Part shown: piece by piece, positions 53,033 through 63,647 of the stretch
Position numbering within the stretch: position 1 is the stretch's first letter
How the letters are laid out: every line of letters begins with the position of its first letter
Assembly: GCF_014199595.1 (NCBI RefSeq)
Contig: NZ_JACHNX010000003.1
Coordinates: 62,001-126,000 of the forward strand
From: Sphingomonas yabuuchiae
Lineage (GTDB): Bacteria > Pseudomonadota > Alphaproteobacteria > Sphingomonadales > Sphingomonadaceae
Direction: 5' to 3'
DNA: 64,000 nucleotides
Translations under genes and position numbers: made by a program
The notes under the pieces: generated by a model
Databases searched by the model: none
Told to the model about the DNA's origin: nothing
The model's input: only the letters and a program-made list of their open reading frames with translations

Positions 53033-53240
53033 CTTCCCTCGCCCCTCACGGAGGGGAGAGGGTTGCGCAGACTTGGTCTTTGCGGGAGCAAAGGCCTAGT
53101 TGGAGCTGGGTGAGGGGTGAAGCGCTCGAAGAGCGCGCGAGCCTTTAGGCTCGCTCAACCCCTCACCCAAGCTGCGCTAGCCAGCACGCTGGCAAGCTCC
53201 GCTAACCCTCTCCCCCTGTCCAGGGGAGAGGGAAGAAGGG
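53031..53240. repeat. Large compound inverted repeat
   Basis: CTTCCCTCGCCCCTCACGG and GGGGAGAGGGTT at the left face AACCCTCTCCCC and CAGGGGAGAGGGAAG at the right. Inside, GCTGGGTGAGGGGTGA faces CCCCTCACCCAAGC, and GAGCCTTTAGGCTC forms the centre. The nested stems could fold as one long hairpin between hslV and phaR. Confidence 0.75.
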
Positions 53241-53261
53241 AGCCTGAACGGAGGCTCGGGG

Positions 53262-53819
53262 CTATTCCCCCAGCTTCTCGATCTTGTCCTTCAGCGCGGC
53301 GAGCTCCGCCTTTAGAGCGGCCATTTCGGCGTCCTTGCTGGCGGCGGGCGCTGCCGGGGTCGGCGCGGGCGCCGCCGCGCCCGGCTTGAACCCTTGCGTC
53401 GCGGCTTCGAACATCGCCAGGTTGCGCTTGGCCATGTCGGCGAAGGGCGTGTTCGCGAACGCACCCTCGACCGCCGACTTGAACTGTTCCTGGTTGCGGC
53501 GGAAGCTGTCCATCGACGCCTCCAGATAGCCGGGCACCATCGCCTGCATCGAATCGCCGTACATCGAGATCAGCTGGCGCAGGAAATTCACCGGCAGCAT
53601 GGTTTCGCCCCGGCTTTCCTCTTCCATGATGATCTGGGTCAGGACATTATGGGTGATGTCCTCGTCGGTCTTGGCGTCGACGACCTTAAAATCGCGGCCC
53701 GCGCGGATCATGCCCGCCAGATGGTCGAGCGTGATGTAGGAGGAGGTTTCGGTGTTGTAGAGCCGCCGGTTCGCATATTTCTTGACGATCACGACGCCGT
53801 CCGATGCCTGCTTCTTCAT
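53262..53819 (-). CDS. phaR: Polyhydroxyalkanoate synthesis repressor PhaR
   Basis: 185 residues. The N-terminal DNA-binding region (VIVKKYANRRLYNTETSSYI, TLDHLAGMIRAGRDFKVVDA) and the PHB-accumulation regulatory domain (ILTQIIMEEE-like, LPVNFLRQLISMYGDSMQ) are clear. The C-terminal half is Ala/Pro-rich linker plus a coiled coil. It represses phasin and PHB genes until polymer accumulates. Start by family N-terminus. It is divergent from the PhaC-like gene, with only 15 bases between starts. Confidence 0.93.
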   Translation of the reverse strand: MKKQASDGVVIVKKYANRRLYNTETSSYITLDHLAGMIRAGRDFKVVDAKTDEDITHNVLTQIIMEEESRGETMLPVNFLRQLISMYGDSMQAMVPGYLEASMDSFRRNQEQFKSAVEGAFANTPFADMAKRNLAMFEAATQGFKPGAAAPAPTPAAPAASKDAEMAALKAELAALKDKIEKLGE

Positions 53820-53834
53820 GGACCCCCGCCTTTC

Positions 53835-54905
53835 ATGGTTTTGTCGCAGCCTAACGCCTTGGATTTCGCATCGCAACATGGTCCGCGACCCTTGCCGCTG
53901 TTCCTGGCGATGTTGCGCAGCGAGGCTGCGGAAAATCCCGAGCTGGTACAGGCCGCGCTGACGGGACTACGCCGGTTTCAGGAGGCGAAGCGCGAGCGGC
54001 CGATGCGCGCCCTGCCCGTCCGGCGACGGCGCGGCCGGGTGAAATTGCGCGATGCGGGAGGCGAAGGACGGCCGGTGCTGTTCATCCCCTCGCTGATCAA
54101 CCCGCCTTCCATCCTTGACATGTCCCGCGACCGCTCGCTGATCCGCTGGCTACGCGGGCGGGGTTTCCATCCCTGGCTGGTCGACTGGGGAACGCCGGGC
54201 TCGAAGGACCGCGACATCGACGTTGCGGGCCATGTCGAACGCTTCCTGCTCCCCCTGATTGCTTGCCTGCCACAGCCGCCGGTCCTGATCGGCTATTGCC
54301 TGGGCGGTACGCTCGCCATGGCCGCGGCGGCGCGCAGCAAGGTCGCCGGGCTGGCCGCGATCGCCGCACCATGGCATTTCACCGGCTATGGCGACGAGGC
54401 CCGTGCCGCGATGGCCGCGCAATGGGCCGCGATCAAGCCCACCTCCGAAGCGCTCGGCCTCGTCCCCATGGAGGCGTTGCAAGCGGGCTTCTGGCGGCTC
54501 GATCCGGCGCGCACCATCGCCAAATATGCGGCCTTCGCCGAACTCGATCCACGCACCGATGCCGCCCGCCGCTTCGTCCGGTTGGAGGACTGGGCCAACC
54601 AGGGTGCCCCCCTGCCCCATGCTTTCGGCCGAGAGTTGTTCGAGGAACTGATCGCCGAGGATCGTCCCGGCCAGGGGCAATGGCGCGTCGCCGGGGCGAC
54701 CGTCACGCCATCGCAATGCGACGCCCCTAGCGTCGAATTCATCGCCACCGCCGACCGGATCGTTCCCGCCGCCACCGCCATCGGCCTGCCCGACCGGCGA
54801 GCGGGGGGCACGGGCCATGTCGGCATGGTCGTCGGCGGCCGTGCGGAGCAACAGCTCTGGCAGCCGCTCGCCGACTGGATCACCGCCCTCCCAACACCTA
54901 GATAG
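53835..54905 (+). CDS. PhaC-like Cys alpha/beta hydrolase
   Basis: 356 residues. The lipase-like box is GYCLGGT with Cys155, as in PHA synthases, with candidate Asp in [10 protein letters not shown] and His in [11 protein letters not shown]-terminal [16 protein letters not shown] and [11 protein letters not shown] are PhaC-like. The size equals class III PhaC, but no PhaE gene is near. Whether it makes or degrades polymer is unclear. PhaR is divergent and a thiolase follows after 22 bases, supporting a role in the PHB cycle. An internal TTG at 53859 is an alternative start. Confidence 0.78.
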   Translation: MVLSQPNALDFASQHGPRPLPLFLAMLRSEAAENPELVQAALTGLRRFQEAKRERPMRALPVRRRRGRVKLRDAGGEGRPVLFIPSLINPPSILDMSRDRSLIRWLRGRGFHPWLVDWGTPGSKDRDIDVAGHVERFLLPLIACLPQPPVLIGYCLGGTLAMAAAARSKVAGLAAIAAPWHFTGYGDEARAAMAAQWAAIKPTSEALGLVPMEALQAGFWRLDPARTIAKYAAFAELDPRTDAARRFVRLEDWANQGAPLPHAFGRELFEELIAEDRPGQGQWRVAGATVTPSQCDAPSVEFIATADRIVPAATAIGLPDRRAGGTGHVGMVVGGRAEQQLWQPLADWITALPTPR

Positions 54906-54927
54906 ATCCGAACCTAAAGGAGCCTTC

Positions 54928-56100
<1,173 letters not shown>

Positions 56101-56157
56101 ACGTGTGTTGAGCGATAAACACGCCACTTTTCGAAAATTTCGCGTTTAACCGTTAGA

Positions 56158-56193
56158 TTGCAGGGATGTGTCGAAGCTGTCACATCCCTGCAA
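56158..56193. other. Perfect 13-bp inverted repeat between the thiolase and TonB-receptor genes
   Basis: TTGCAGGGATGTG, ten-base spacer, CACATCCCTGCAA. It is a stable hairpin without a following T run, so not a classic terminator. It lies 58 bases after the thiolase stop and 112 before the receptor start, and may be an operator or an mRNA leader structure. Confidence 0.55.
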
Positions 56194-56304
56194 CTATGGT
56201 GACGCAATTTTCGGAAAGCGTCGCGTCAGCGCTTGTTTTCCCGTCGGAAATTTCTTTCCCTGCGATGAACGGACATGAACGATCCGTCATATTGGGGGTA
56301 AAGA

Positions 56305-59300
56305 ATGAATATGCGTACCCTGCTGGGCGCCTCCGCGCTGGCCAGCACCCTGGTCCTGATGCCGGTCGCCGCGTTCGCGCAGACCGATTCTCAGACCGCC
56401 ACTTCGACCACAGCGCCGGGTGCTCAGGAAGACGATACCGCAGCGCAGGATGCGACGCCGGACAACCGCGCGAATAACGGTGACGTCGTGGTTACCGGGT
56501 CGCGGATCCGCCTGACCAACAAGTTCGACGCCGCGATCCCGGTCGAGTCGGTCAACGCGGCAGAGCTGCTCGGCACGCGTGGCGATATTTCTCTGGGCGA
56601 TGCGATCAGCCAACTGCCGCAGTTGCGTAGCACGTTCAGCCAGGCGAACTCGACCGGCTCGATCGGAACGGCCGGGCTCAACCTGCTCGACCTGCGCGGC
56701 ATCGGCACGGCGCGGACCCTGACGCTGGTCAATGGCCGTCGCGTCGTTACTGCAGTCCCGGGTTCGTATACGCCCGACACCAATACTATCCCCTTCGACC
56801 TCGTCGAAGCGGTCGACATCGTCACGGGTGGCCAGTCGGCCGTCTACGGCTCGGACGCGATCTCTGGCGTCGTGAACTTCAAGCTGAAGCGGGATTTCGT
56901 CGGCACGCGCCTGCGCGCGCAGGGTGGCGTTACCAGCTATGGTGATCGCGGTACCTATCTGGTCAGCGGGATCACCGGTGCGAACTTTGCCGATGGGCGC
57001 TTCAACCTGACCGTCTCGGCTGAGTACTCCAAGAGCAATCCCGTCTTTTTTGCCCAGCGTCCCTATCTTGGGGCCTATGGCGGCACGCCGGCCTTCATCA
57101 ACTCGCAGATCACGAACGCGCCGAACCGCAACTTCGACGGCATTCCCAATACGACCTTCGTGCCCCGCGGCAGCGTGTTCGGCAATCGCTCGATCGGCGG
57201 CACCGTCGTAACCCAGTGCCCCACCACCGCCACGGCGGCCAATGCGGCACAGCGGGCAGCGATCTGCACCGGTCAGACCTCACCGACCGGCAGCCCGATC
57301 GCCTATAACTATCTGTTCCAACCCGATGGCTCGCTGCTCCGCGATTCGCCGTCCACGACGGGTCTCACCGACAATCGCGCAATCGGCGGCGGCGTCCTGT
57401 TCGGCGGCACCGCATCGGGCCTCGAAGGCGCGATGCTGTTGCCGGGCCTGGACCGCTTCCTGGCCAACATCCTCCTCAACGGCGAGATTTCTCCCGCCTT
57501 CAAGCCCTTCGTCGAGTTCAGCTTCGCCAACATCAAGGCGACGCAGCAATCGACCCAGCCGAGCTTCACCGGCGGCACCTTGACGAGCTCGTTCAGCGTC
57601 AACAACCCGTTCCTGACGCCTGCGGCTCGTGCCACGCTGGGGACGATTCTGGCACCGGGCGCGACGTCGTTCACACTCAACCGTTTCAACAACGATCTGG
57701 GTACTCGTGCCGAATTCCACACCCGCCGCACCTATCGCGGCGTCATCGGCGTGCGCGGCGATCTGACGCCGTCGGGCGACCTGTATTACGAGGTTGCAGG
57801 CAATTACGGCCGCACGGAAAACTTCTATCGCACCGGCGGCAACGTTCTGCTCGCCAATTACCGTAACGCGGTCAACGCGGTGGTAGCACCCGCCAATTAT
57901 ACGGGTTCCAACTTCGTCCTGAACTCGCAGGGGCAGCGGATCATCTGCTCAGCCAATGCCGCCGGAACCAACGCCGCGCCGGGTTGCGTGCCGCTGAACC
58001 TGTTCGGCCAGAATGCGGCCGACCCGCGTGCGATCAACTATATCCTGCACACCTCCACCCGCAATCAGTGGGCGGAACAGATCAACGCCACCGCGTTCAT
58101 CTCGGGCAATACCGGATCGTTCTTCAATCTGCCCGGCGGTCCGGTGTATTTCTCGTTCGGCGGTGAATATCGTCGCGAGGACGCCTTCTCGGGCCAGGAC
58201 GCGATCACCGCATCGGGCGCGACCTTCCTGAATCCGGCGGCGACGTTTGATCCGCCGGCCGTCAACATCAAGGAGGCTTATGGCGAACTTCGCCTCCCGC
58301 TACTCGCCAATATCCCGTTCATCAAGGAGCTGACGGTCGAGGGTGCCGGGCGTGTCTCCGACTATGGCGGCAACACCGGTTCGGTCTGGGCGTGGAACGC
58401 CGGGTTGATCTGGGCCCCCGTTCGCGACCTGCGCCTGCGGGGCACCTTCTCTCGCTCGGTGCGCGCACCAAACCTGAGCAACCTCTACGCTTCGCAGTCG
58501 ACGACCTTCGTCTCGGTCGCCGATCCGTGCGATCAGCCGGGTGGTACGAACGCCAGCAACAACATCACCTCGAATCCCAACCGCGTCCGCAACTGCGCGG
58601 CGGCCGGTATTCCGACGACGATCACCTTCACCGATCCGACGACGGGTGCACAGCTGATCCGTCCCTGGACCAACCAGTCTCCGTCCACCATTCCCGGCGT
58701 CAACCAAGGCAATATCGGCCTGACACCGGAAGTCGGCAACAGCTTCACGCTGGGCCTGGTCTATCAGCCGCAACAGGTCCCCGGGCTGACCTTCAAGGTC
58801 GACTATTACAACATCCGGGTGAAGAACGTCATTTCGGGTCTGACCGGCCAGCAGATCATCAACCGCTGCTATGACGATACCAACGGGATCAACAATCAGT
58901 TCTGCGCGGCGGTCTTCCGTCGCCAGTCTTCTGATCCGGTCCAGAATGGCACCTTCCTGGGGCAGACGGGGCGGACCATCGACCAGTCGCAGTTCACCTT
59001 CGCCCAGGCGGGCAACGGGATCAGCTTCATCAATCAGCCGTATAATTTTGCAGCTCTGAAGACCAACGGCATCGACTTCGACGTGCAATATGCCAAGCGT
59101 TTCTCAGAGAACGCTTCGCTGAATGCCAACTTCACGGTTGCCTATATTTTTAACCGGCTGAACTACACGTACATCGCCGAGCCCGGACGCTATGATCGTC
59201 AGGACAGCATGCTGGGCGATCCGAAGTGGCAGGCTCGTTTCAACCTGAACGGCAAGGTCGGCGTGATCGATTTCGGCTATACCGCCCGCTATGTCGGTCG

Positions 59301-59589
59301 GCAGATCGTGTCGGGCCTGGTGTACGAGACGTTCTTCGCCTCGCAAGGTCGACCGGCCCTTAACCCGGATGCGCGTCCGTTCGTCTATTACAGCCCGATC
59401 GTCTATCATGACGCGCGGATTGGGGTGAACGCGACGGAGAAGTTTCGCCTGTATCTGGGCGTGGACAACATTACCAACCAGCTGCCGCCTTATGAGCTGA
59501 CGGGTATCGGCAATACGGCGACGGGCAACGACGCGATCTATCCGAACATCGGTCGCTTCCTGTACGCGGGCGTAGAGGCGCGCTTCTAA
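56305..59589 (+). CDS. TonB-dependent receptor
   Basis: Outer-membrane active transporter of 1094 residues. A signal peptide (ASTLVLMPVAAFAQ) is followed by an acidic linker, the plug domain (DVVVTGSRIR, then LPQLRSTFSQANS, LDLRGIGTARTLTLVNGRRVV, DIVTGGQSAVYGSDAISGVV) and a large beta-barrel ending in an aromatic residue (FLYAGVEARF). Two Cys pairs occur in extracellular-type loops. The ligand is unknown; sphingomonad receptors of this size often take up complex sugars or siderophores. Third positions are slightly less GC-rich than in neighbours. Confidence 0.94.
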   Translation: MNMRTLLGASALASTLVLMPVAAFAQTDSQTATSTTAPGAQEDDTAAQDATPDNRANNGDVVVTGSRIRLTNKFDAAIPVESVNAAELLGTRGDISLGDAISQLPQLRSTFSQANSTGSIGTAGLNLLDLRGIGTARTLTLVNGRRVVTAVPGSYTPDTNTIPFDLVEAVDIVTGGQSAVYGSDAISGVVNFKLKRDFVGTRLRAQGGVTSYGDRGTYLVSGITGANFADGRFNLTVSAEYSKSNPVFFAQRPYLGAYGGTPAFINSQITNAPNRNFDGIPNTTFVPRGSVFGNRSIGGTVVTQCPTTATAANAAQRAAICTGQTSPTGSPIAYNYLFQPDGSLLRDSPSTTGLTDNRAIGGGVLFGGTASGLEGAMLLPGLDRFLANILLNGEISPAFKPFVEFSFANIKATQQSTQPSFTGGTLTSSFSVNNPFLTPAARATLGTILAPGATSFTLNRFNNDLGTRAEFHTRRTYRGVIGVRGDLTPSGDLYYEVAGNYGRTENFYRTGGNVLLANYRNAVNAVVAPANYTGSNFVLNSQGQRIICSANAAGTNAAPGCVPLNLFGQNAADPRAINYILHTSTRNQWAEQINATAFISGNTGSFFNLPGGPVYFSFGGEYRREDAFSGQDAITASGATFLNPAATFDPPAVNIKEAYGELRLPLLANIPFIKELTVEGAGRVSDYGGNTGSVWAWNAGLIWAPVRDLRLRGTFSRSVRAPNLSNLYASQSTTFVSVADPCDQPGGTNASNNITSNPNRVRNCAAAGIPTTITFTDPTTGAQLIRPWTNQSPSTIPGVNQGNIGLTPEVGNSFTLGLVYQPQQVPGLTFKVDYYNIRVKNVISGLTGQQIINRCYDDTNGINNQFCAAVFRRQSSDPVQNGTFLGQTGRTIDQSQFTFAQAGNGISFINQPYNFAALKTNGIDFDVQYAKRFSENASLNANFTVAYIFNRLNYTYIAEPGRYDRQDSMLGDPKWQARFNLNGKVGVIDFGYTARYVGRQIVSGLVYETFFASQGRPALNPDARPFVYYSPIVYHDARIGVNATEKFRLYLGVDNITNQLPPYELTGIGNTATGNDAIYPNIGRFLYAGVEARF

Positions 59590-59610
59590 ACGCCACCATA
59601 TCGATGACCT

Positions 59611-59642
59611 GGGGCCGCCTCGTGAGAGGCGGCCCCTTTTTC
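59611..59642. terminator. Bidirectional Rho-independent terminator
   Basis: GGGGCCGCCTC, GTGA loop, GAGGCGGCCCC, then TTTTTC. It serves the receptor gene. On the opposite strand the stem has no T run, but the T run on this strand touches the stop of the convergent alanine racemase. Confidence 0.88.
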
Positions 59643-60667
59643 TAACGAGAAAAACGCTGGCCCAGGCCGGTCAGCAGCTCATATTGCGACACGCCCGACG
59701 CGGCGGAAGCAGCGGCCAGGTCATAGTCCATGGCCAGCCAATCGCCTTCGCCCAGGTCGGGACGCGCGGTCACGTCGACCGCCAGCAGGTCCATCGAGAC
59801 CCGACCCAGCACGGGCAGTCTCTCGCCGTCGACCACCGCCGCCCCAAGGTCGGACAGCGCGCGGCGATAGCCGTCGGCATAGCCCAGATTGAGGATCGCC
59901 ACCTCGGTATCGGCGGGCGCGGTCCAGGTGGCGTTGTAGCCGACCGTCTCGCCCGCAGGCACATGGCGGCGCTGAAGGATCTGCGCTTCGGGCCAGGCGA
60001 CCTGGCGGAGGTGCCCCGCCATGTCAGGACGCGGCAGGCCGCCGTACAGCGCCAGGCCCGGCCGGGTCAGATCGAAATGATAATCCGCGCCCAGCCCGAT
60101 CCCGGCCGAATTGGCGAGGCTCATGCGTCGCGCGCCGGTGCGGCCCCTCAGGCCGGCAAAGGCCTCGCGCTGTTGCCCGTTCATCGCGACATCCTCATCG
60201 GCGCAGGCGAGATGGCTGATAAGCGTCTCGATCGTCAGTCCGTCGAGCAGGCCGTCCCGCACCGCCTGCACCGACACACCGAGCCGGTTCATGCCGGTAT
60301 CGACCATCACGTCGCACACGCCACCGCCGCTGTCGCGCCAACGGGCGATCTGGTCCGGCGTGCTCAACACCGGGCGGGCGAACCCGGCTTTCGCGGCGGG
60401 CAGGTCTTCGGCGCGCAAGCCGTGCAGGACCGACAGCGTGACGCCCAGCGCAGCCAAGCCTTGCGCCTCGGCCCAGTTGGCGACGAAGAAATCGCGGCAT
60501 CCGGCCTTGGCCAGCGTCTCGGCGACCAGCCCCGCGCCCAGGCCATAACCATTGGCCTTCACCGCCGCGCCGCACGCCGCCGCCCCGCTCAACCGGTCGA
60601 GCGCCTGCCAGTTGGAAACGAGCGCATCGCGGTCGACACGCAGGCGGAGGGGAGCGGGTATTTCCAT
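59642..60667 (-). CDS. alr: Alanine racemase
   Basis: PLP-dependent enzyme of 341 residues making D-alanine for the wall. Lys37 in AAVKANGYGLG forms the Schiff base; Tyr244 in TVGYNATWTAP is the second base. GRVSMDLLAVDVT closes the active site. The start MEIPAPLRLR precedes the family N-terminus; an upstream in-frame ATG adds eight basic residues. Independent of the valine cluster upstream. Confidence 0.93.
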   Translation of the reverse strand: MEIPAPLRLRVDRDALVSNWQALDRLSGAAACGAAVKANGYGLGAGLVAETLAKAGCRDFFVANWAEAQGLAALGVTLSVLHGLRAEDLPAAKAGFARPVLSTPDQIARWRDSGGGVCDVMVDTGMNRLGVSVQAVRDGLLDGLTIETLISHLACADEDVAMNGQQREAFAGLRGRTGARRMSLANSAGIGLGADYHFDLTRPGLALYGGLPRPDMAGHLRQVAWPEAQILQRRHVPAGETVGYNATWTAPADTEVAILNLGYADGYRRALSDLGAAVVDGERLPVLGRVSMDLLAVDVTARPDLGEGDWLAMDYDLAAASAASGVSQYELLTGLGQRFSR

Positions 60668-60760
60668 CACCCTCCGGGCTTTAGGCCGCATTGGTCAGGG
60701 GGAAAAGGCGCGATGGGCTTTTCCTTGGCCCCAGCCCATCCAGCCTGAGCGAAGACGGGT

Positions 60761-61636
60761 TTAGCGGAGGGTGCGGATGATCCCCGAAAAGTCCACCGGC
60801 GGCTGCCCCTCGCCCACGAACGCTGCGTAAAGTTCTGCCGCCCGCTCGCCCATCGGCGTGGTCGCGCCCGCATCCTGGGCCGCCTGCATCGCCAATCTCA
60901 GGTCCTTCAGCATCAGCGCCGCCGCGAAGCCGCCCTGATAGTCATGATCGGCCGGCGTCTCCGGGCCGACGCCGGGAACGGGGCAATATCTGGTCATCGA
61001 CCAACTCTGCCCCGACGAAACCGAGGCGATATCGTAAAAGGTCTGCGCCTCCAGCCCCAGCTTCTCGGCCAGCACGAACGCCTCGCAGGTCGCGATCATC
61101 GTCGCGCCGAGGAGCATGTTGTTGCAGATCTTGGCCGCCTGGCCCGCGCCATTGCCGCCCGCATGGATCACCGCCTGGCCCATGGCGGACAGGAACGGCT
61201 CGGCGCGGGCAAAGGCTTGTTCCGAACCACCGACCATGAAGGTCAGCGTCCCCGCCTTGGCGGCCGCAATTCCGCCGGAGACGGGCGCGTCGACCGCCAT
61301 CATGCCCTTGCCTTGCGCCGCCTCCGCGACGCGGCGCGCGGTGGCGACGTCGATGGTCGAGCAATCGATCAGGATCGCGGACGGAGGTGCCGCCGCGAAG
61401 ACGGCGTCGGCATAGACGCGCTCGACATGGGTCCCGGCGGGCAGCATGGTCACGACCGCCTCGACGCCCTCCATCGCCGCCACGGCGCTGTCGACCGGCA
61501 GGCACCCGGCCGCCTTGGCCGCCGCCAGCGCCTCCGCCGACAGGTCGAAGGCGCGGACGTCATGCCCCGCCTTTGCGAGGTTGGCGGCCATCCCGCCGCC
61601 CATATTGCCCAGGCCGATAAAGGCGATCCGCGCCAT
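60761..61636 (-). CDS. mmsB: 3-Hydroxyisobutyrate dehydrogenase
   Basis: NAD-dependent enzyme of 291 residues. Rossmann motif IAFIGLGNMGGGMAANL, substrate-binding DAPVSGGIAAA, and catalytic Lys in GAGQAAKICNN, with the second conserved segment at the C-terminus (LMLKDLRLAMQAA). Oxidises 3-hydroxyisobutyrate to methylmalonate semialdehyde in valine catabolism. Last gene of the cluster with the enoyl-CoA hydratase and hydrolase upstream. Confidence 0.92.
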   Translation of the reverse strand: MARIAFIGLGNMGGGMAANLAKAGHDVRAFDLSAEALAAAKAAGCLPVDSAVAAMEGVEAVVTMLPAGTHVERVYADAVFAAAPPSAILIDCSTIDVATARRVAEAAQGKGMMAVDAPVSGGIAAAKAGTLTFMVGGSEQAFARAEPFLSAMGQAVIHAGGNGAGQAAKICNNMLLGATMIATCEAFVLAEKLGLEAQTFYDIASVSSGQSWSMTRYCPVPGVGPETPADHDYQGGFAAALMLKDLRLAMQAAQDAGATTPMGERAAELYAAFVGEGQPPVDFSGIIRTLR

Positions 61637-61672
61637 GTCTGCTCTCCTGACTTGTTCTTATGTTTCTTCTGC

Positions 61673-61776
61673 CCCCCTCCCGCAGGCGGGAGGGGCTGGG
61701 GGAGGGAAAGGGGTCTCACCGAGACTGTCGCTTGCGGCTTTGCCCTCCCCCATCCCCTCCCGTTTACGGGAGGGGC
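61673..61776. repeat. GC-rich inverted repeat, second family (copy B)
   Basis: CCCCTCCCGCAGGCGGGAGG plus GGCTGGGGGAGGG at the left, GTCTCACCGAG in the middle and CCCTCCCCCATCCCCTCCCG at the right. Same components as 50803-50922, with a different order of the CTCACCGAG core. It lies inside the valine-degradation operon. Confidence 0.8.
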
Positions 61777-61786
61777 GTGAGACTCA

Positions 61787-62563
61787 TCAGCGATTGGTCC
61801 AGTTGGGGCTGCGCTTCTCGACAAAGGCGGCCATGCCTTCCTTCTGGTCGGCCGAGCCGAACAGGCCGTGGAACAGGCGCCGTTCGAACTGCACACCCTG
61901 CGCCAGCCCCATATCGAAGGCGGCGTTGACCATCTCCTTGTTGGCCTTGACCGCGATCGGGGCCATGCCCGCGATCGTCGCGGCGGTCCTCAGCGCCTCC
62001 TCCACCAGGTCGGCGGCGGGGACGATGCGCGCGACGAGGCCCGAACGCTCGGCTTCCTCGGCGTCCATCATCCGCCCGGTCAGGCACATCTCCATCGCCT
62101 TGGCCTTGCCGACCGCATGGGCCAGCCGCTGAGAGCCGCCCATGCCCGGCGTCACGCCCAGCTTGATCTCGGGCTGGCCGAACCTGGCGGTGTCGGCGGC
62201 GAGGATGAAGTCGCACATCATCGCCAACTCGCAGCCGCCACCCAGCGCATAGCCCGCGACCGCTGCGATGATGGGTTTGCGCGTGCGGGTGAAGTCGTCC
62301 CAGCCGGTGAAATGATTGCCGCAATACATGGCGGCGAAGTCCATCTCCTGCATCTCCTTGATGTCGGCTCCGGCCGCAAAGGCCTTGGGCGACCCGGTGA
62401 TGACCGCGCAGCGCTGTTCGAGATCGGCGTCATAGCCGCGCATCACGTCGAGCAGTTCGGACAGCAGCTCGGCATTGAGCGCGTTCAGCGCCTGCGGCCG
62501 GTTGAGCGTCACCAGGGTCACCGCCTCGCGGCGCTCGACGATCAGGGTGTTGTAGTCGGTCAT
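61787..62563 (-). CDS. Enoyl-CoA hydratase
   Basis: Crotonase-fold enzyme of 258 residues. Oxyanion site LGGGCELAMMCDF with the first catalytic Glu; PEIKLGVTPGMGG holds the second. Hydrates methacrylyl-CoA (valine path) or crotonyl-CoA. Thirteen bases separate it from the upstream 3-hydroxyisobutyryl-CoA hydrolase, so the two are one transcript. Confidence 0.93.
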   Translation of the reverse strand: MTDYNTLIVERREAVTLVTLNRPQALNALNAELLSELLDVMRGYDADLEQRCAVITGSPKAFAAGADIKEMQEMDFAAMYCGNHFTGWDDFTRTRKPIIAAVAGYALGGGCELAMMCDFILAADTARFGQPEIKLGVTPGMGGSQRLAHAVGKAKAMEMCLTGRMMDAEEAERSGLVARIVPAADLVEEALRTAATIAGMAPIAVKANKEMVNAAFDMGLAQGVQFERRLFHGLFGSADQKEGMAAFVEKRSPNWTNR

Positions 62564-62576
62564 GCGGGCGTCCTTC

Positions 62577-63626
62577 TCAGCGGTCGTCGGGAGTCCAGGC
62601 CTGCCCTTCGGGCATGGGTGCGAAGATATGGTCGATCATCGTGTCGGTCACGCCCTCGGGCGTGGCGGAATTCCAACGCGGCGCATTGTCCTTGTCGACG
62701 ATCAGCGCGCGGACGCCCTCGACGAAATCGGGGCGCTGCACCACGCGGGAGGCGATGCCGTATTCCCGGCGCATCTCGTCGGCGAAGTCGGTGGTCAACC
62801 TTCCCTCGCGCAGCAAACGGAGCGACACCTTGCAGGATTGGGGCGATTTGGTGCGCAGCACGGCGAGCTGCTGCGCCGCCCATTCGCCGCCGTCTGCTTC
62901 CAGCGTGGCGATGATCTCTTCCAGCGTATCGGCGGCGAAAAGCCGGTCGATGTCGGCGGCATGCGCCATGATTTTTGCGTCGGGCGCGGGCGTAGAGAGC
63001 CGGTCGAGCGTCGCGGCGATGTCCTGCGGCGCGGCGATGATCGCAGCCTTGGCCTGGTCCAGCGTGGAGGACGATAGATAATGGGTGGCCAGCCCCAAGG
63101 CGTACGCCTCCGCCCCGTCGAGCCGGTGGCCGGTCAGTGCAAGGAACTCGCCCATCCGGCCCGGCAGGCGCGAGAGATACCAGCCGCCGCCGACATCGGG
63201 GAACAGGCCGATGCCCGTCTCGGGCATGGCGAACCGGGTGTTCTCGGTCGCGACGCGGAAGCGGGCCGGCGCGGAAATTCCGACGCCGCCGCCCATGGTG
63301 ATGCCGTCCATGAAGGCGACGATCGGCTTGGCATAGGTGAACAGCCGGTGGTTCATCCGGTATTCGCTGTGGAAGAAGCCCCGCGCCGCCTCGCCGTCGC
63401 CCGCACCGCTTTCCGCCAGCAGGCGAATATCGCCGCCAGCGCAAAAGCCGCGCCCCTCGGCATGGTCGATGATCACCGCCTCCACCGACAGATCGCCGCG
63501 CCAGTCCTCCAGCGCGGCCAGCACGCCGTCGCACATGTCACGGGTTAGCGCGTGGATCGCCTTGGGCCGGTTGAGCCGCAGCCGCCCCACCGGGCCTTCG
63601 CGAGTGACGATCAGGTCTTGGGTCAT
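62577..63626 (-). CDS. 3-Hydroxyisobutyryl-CoA hydrolase
   Basis: Crotonase-superfamily thioesterase of 349 residues, longer than hydratases. GGGVGISAPARFRVATE and MPETGIGLFPDVGGGWYLSR match the hydrolase branch; the C-terminal domain with LLREGRLTTDFADEMRREY and RPDFVEGVRALIVDKD is diagnostic. Releases free 3-hydroxyisobutyrate for the dehydrogenase. The TTGACC and inverted repeat at 63648-63739 lie upstream. Confidence 0.93.
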   Translation of the reverse strand: MTQDLIVTREGPVGRLRLNRPKAIHALTRDMCDGVLAALEDWRGDLSVEAVIIDHAEGRGFCAGGDIRLLAESGAGDGEAARGFFHSEYRMNHRLFTYAKPIVAFMDGITMGGGVGISAPARFRVATENTRFAMPETGIGLFPDVGGGWYLSRLPGRMGEFLALTGHRLDGAEAYALGLATHYLSSSTLDQAKAAIIAAPQDIAATLDRLSTPAPDAKIMAHAADIDRLFAADTLEEIIATLEADGGEWAAQQLAVLRTKSPQSCKVSLRLLREGRLTTDFADEMRREYGIASRVVQRPDFVEGVRALIVDKDNAPRWNSATPEGVTDTMIDHIFAPMPEGQAWTPDDR

Positions 63627-63647
63627 GTCTTTCCTTAACCCCTTCCC

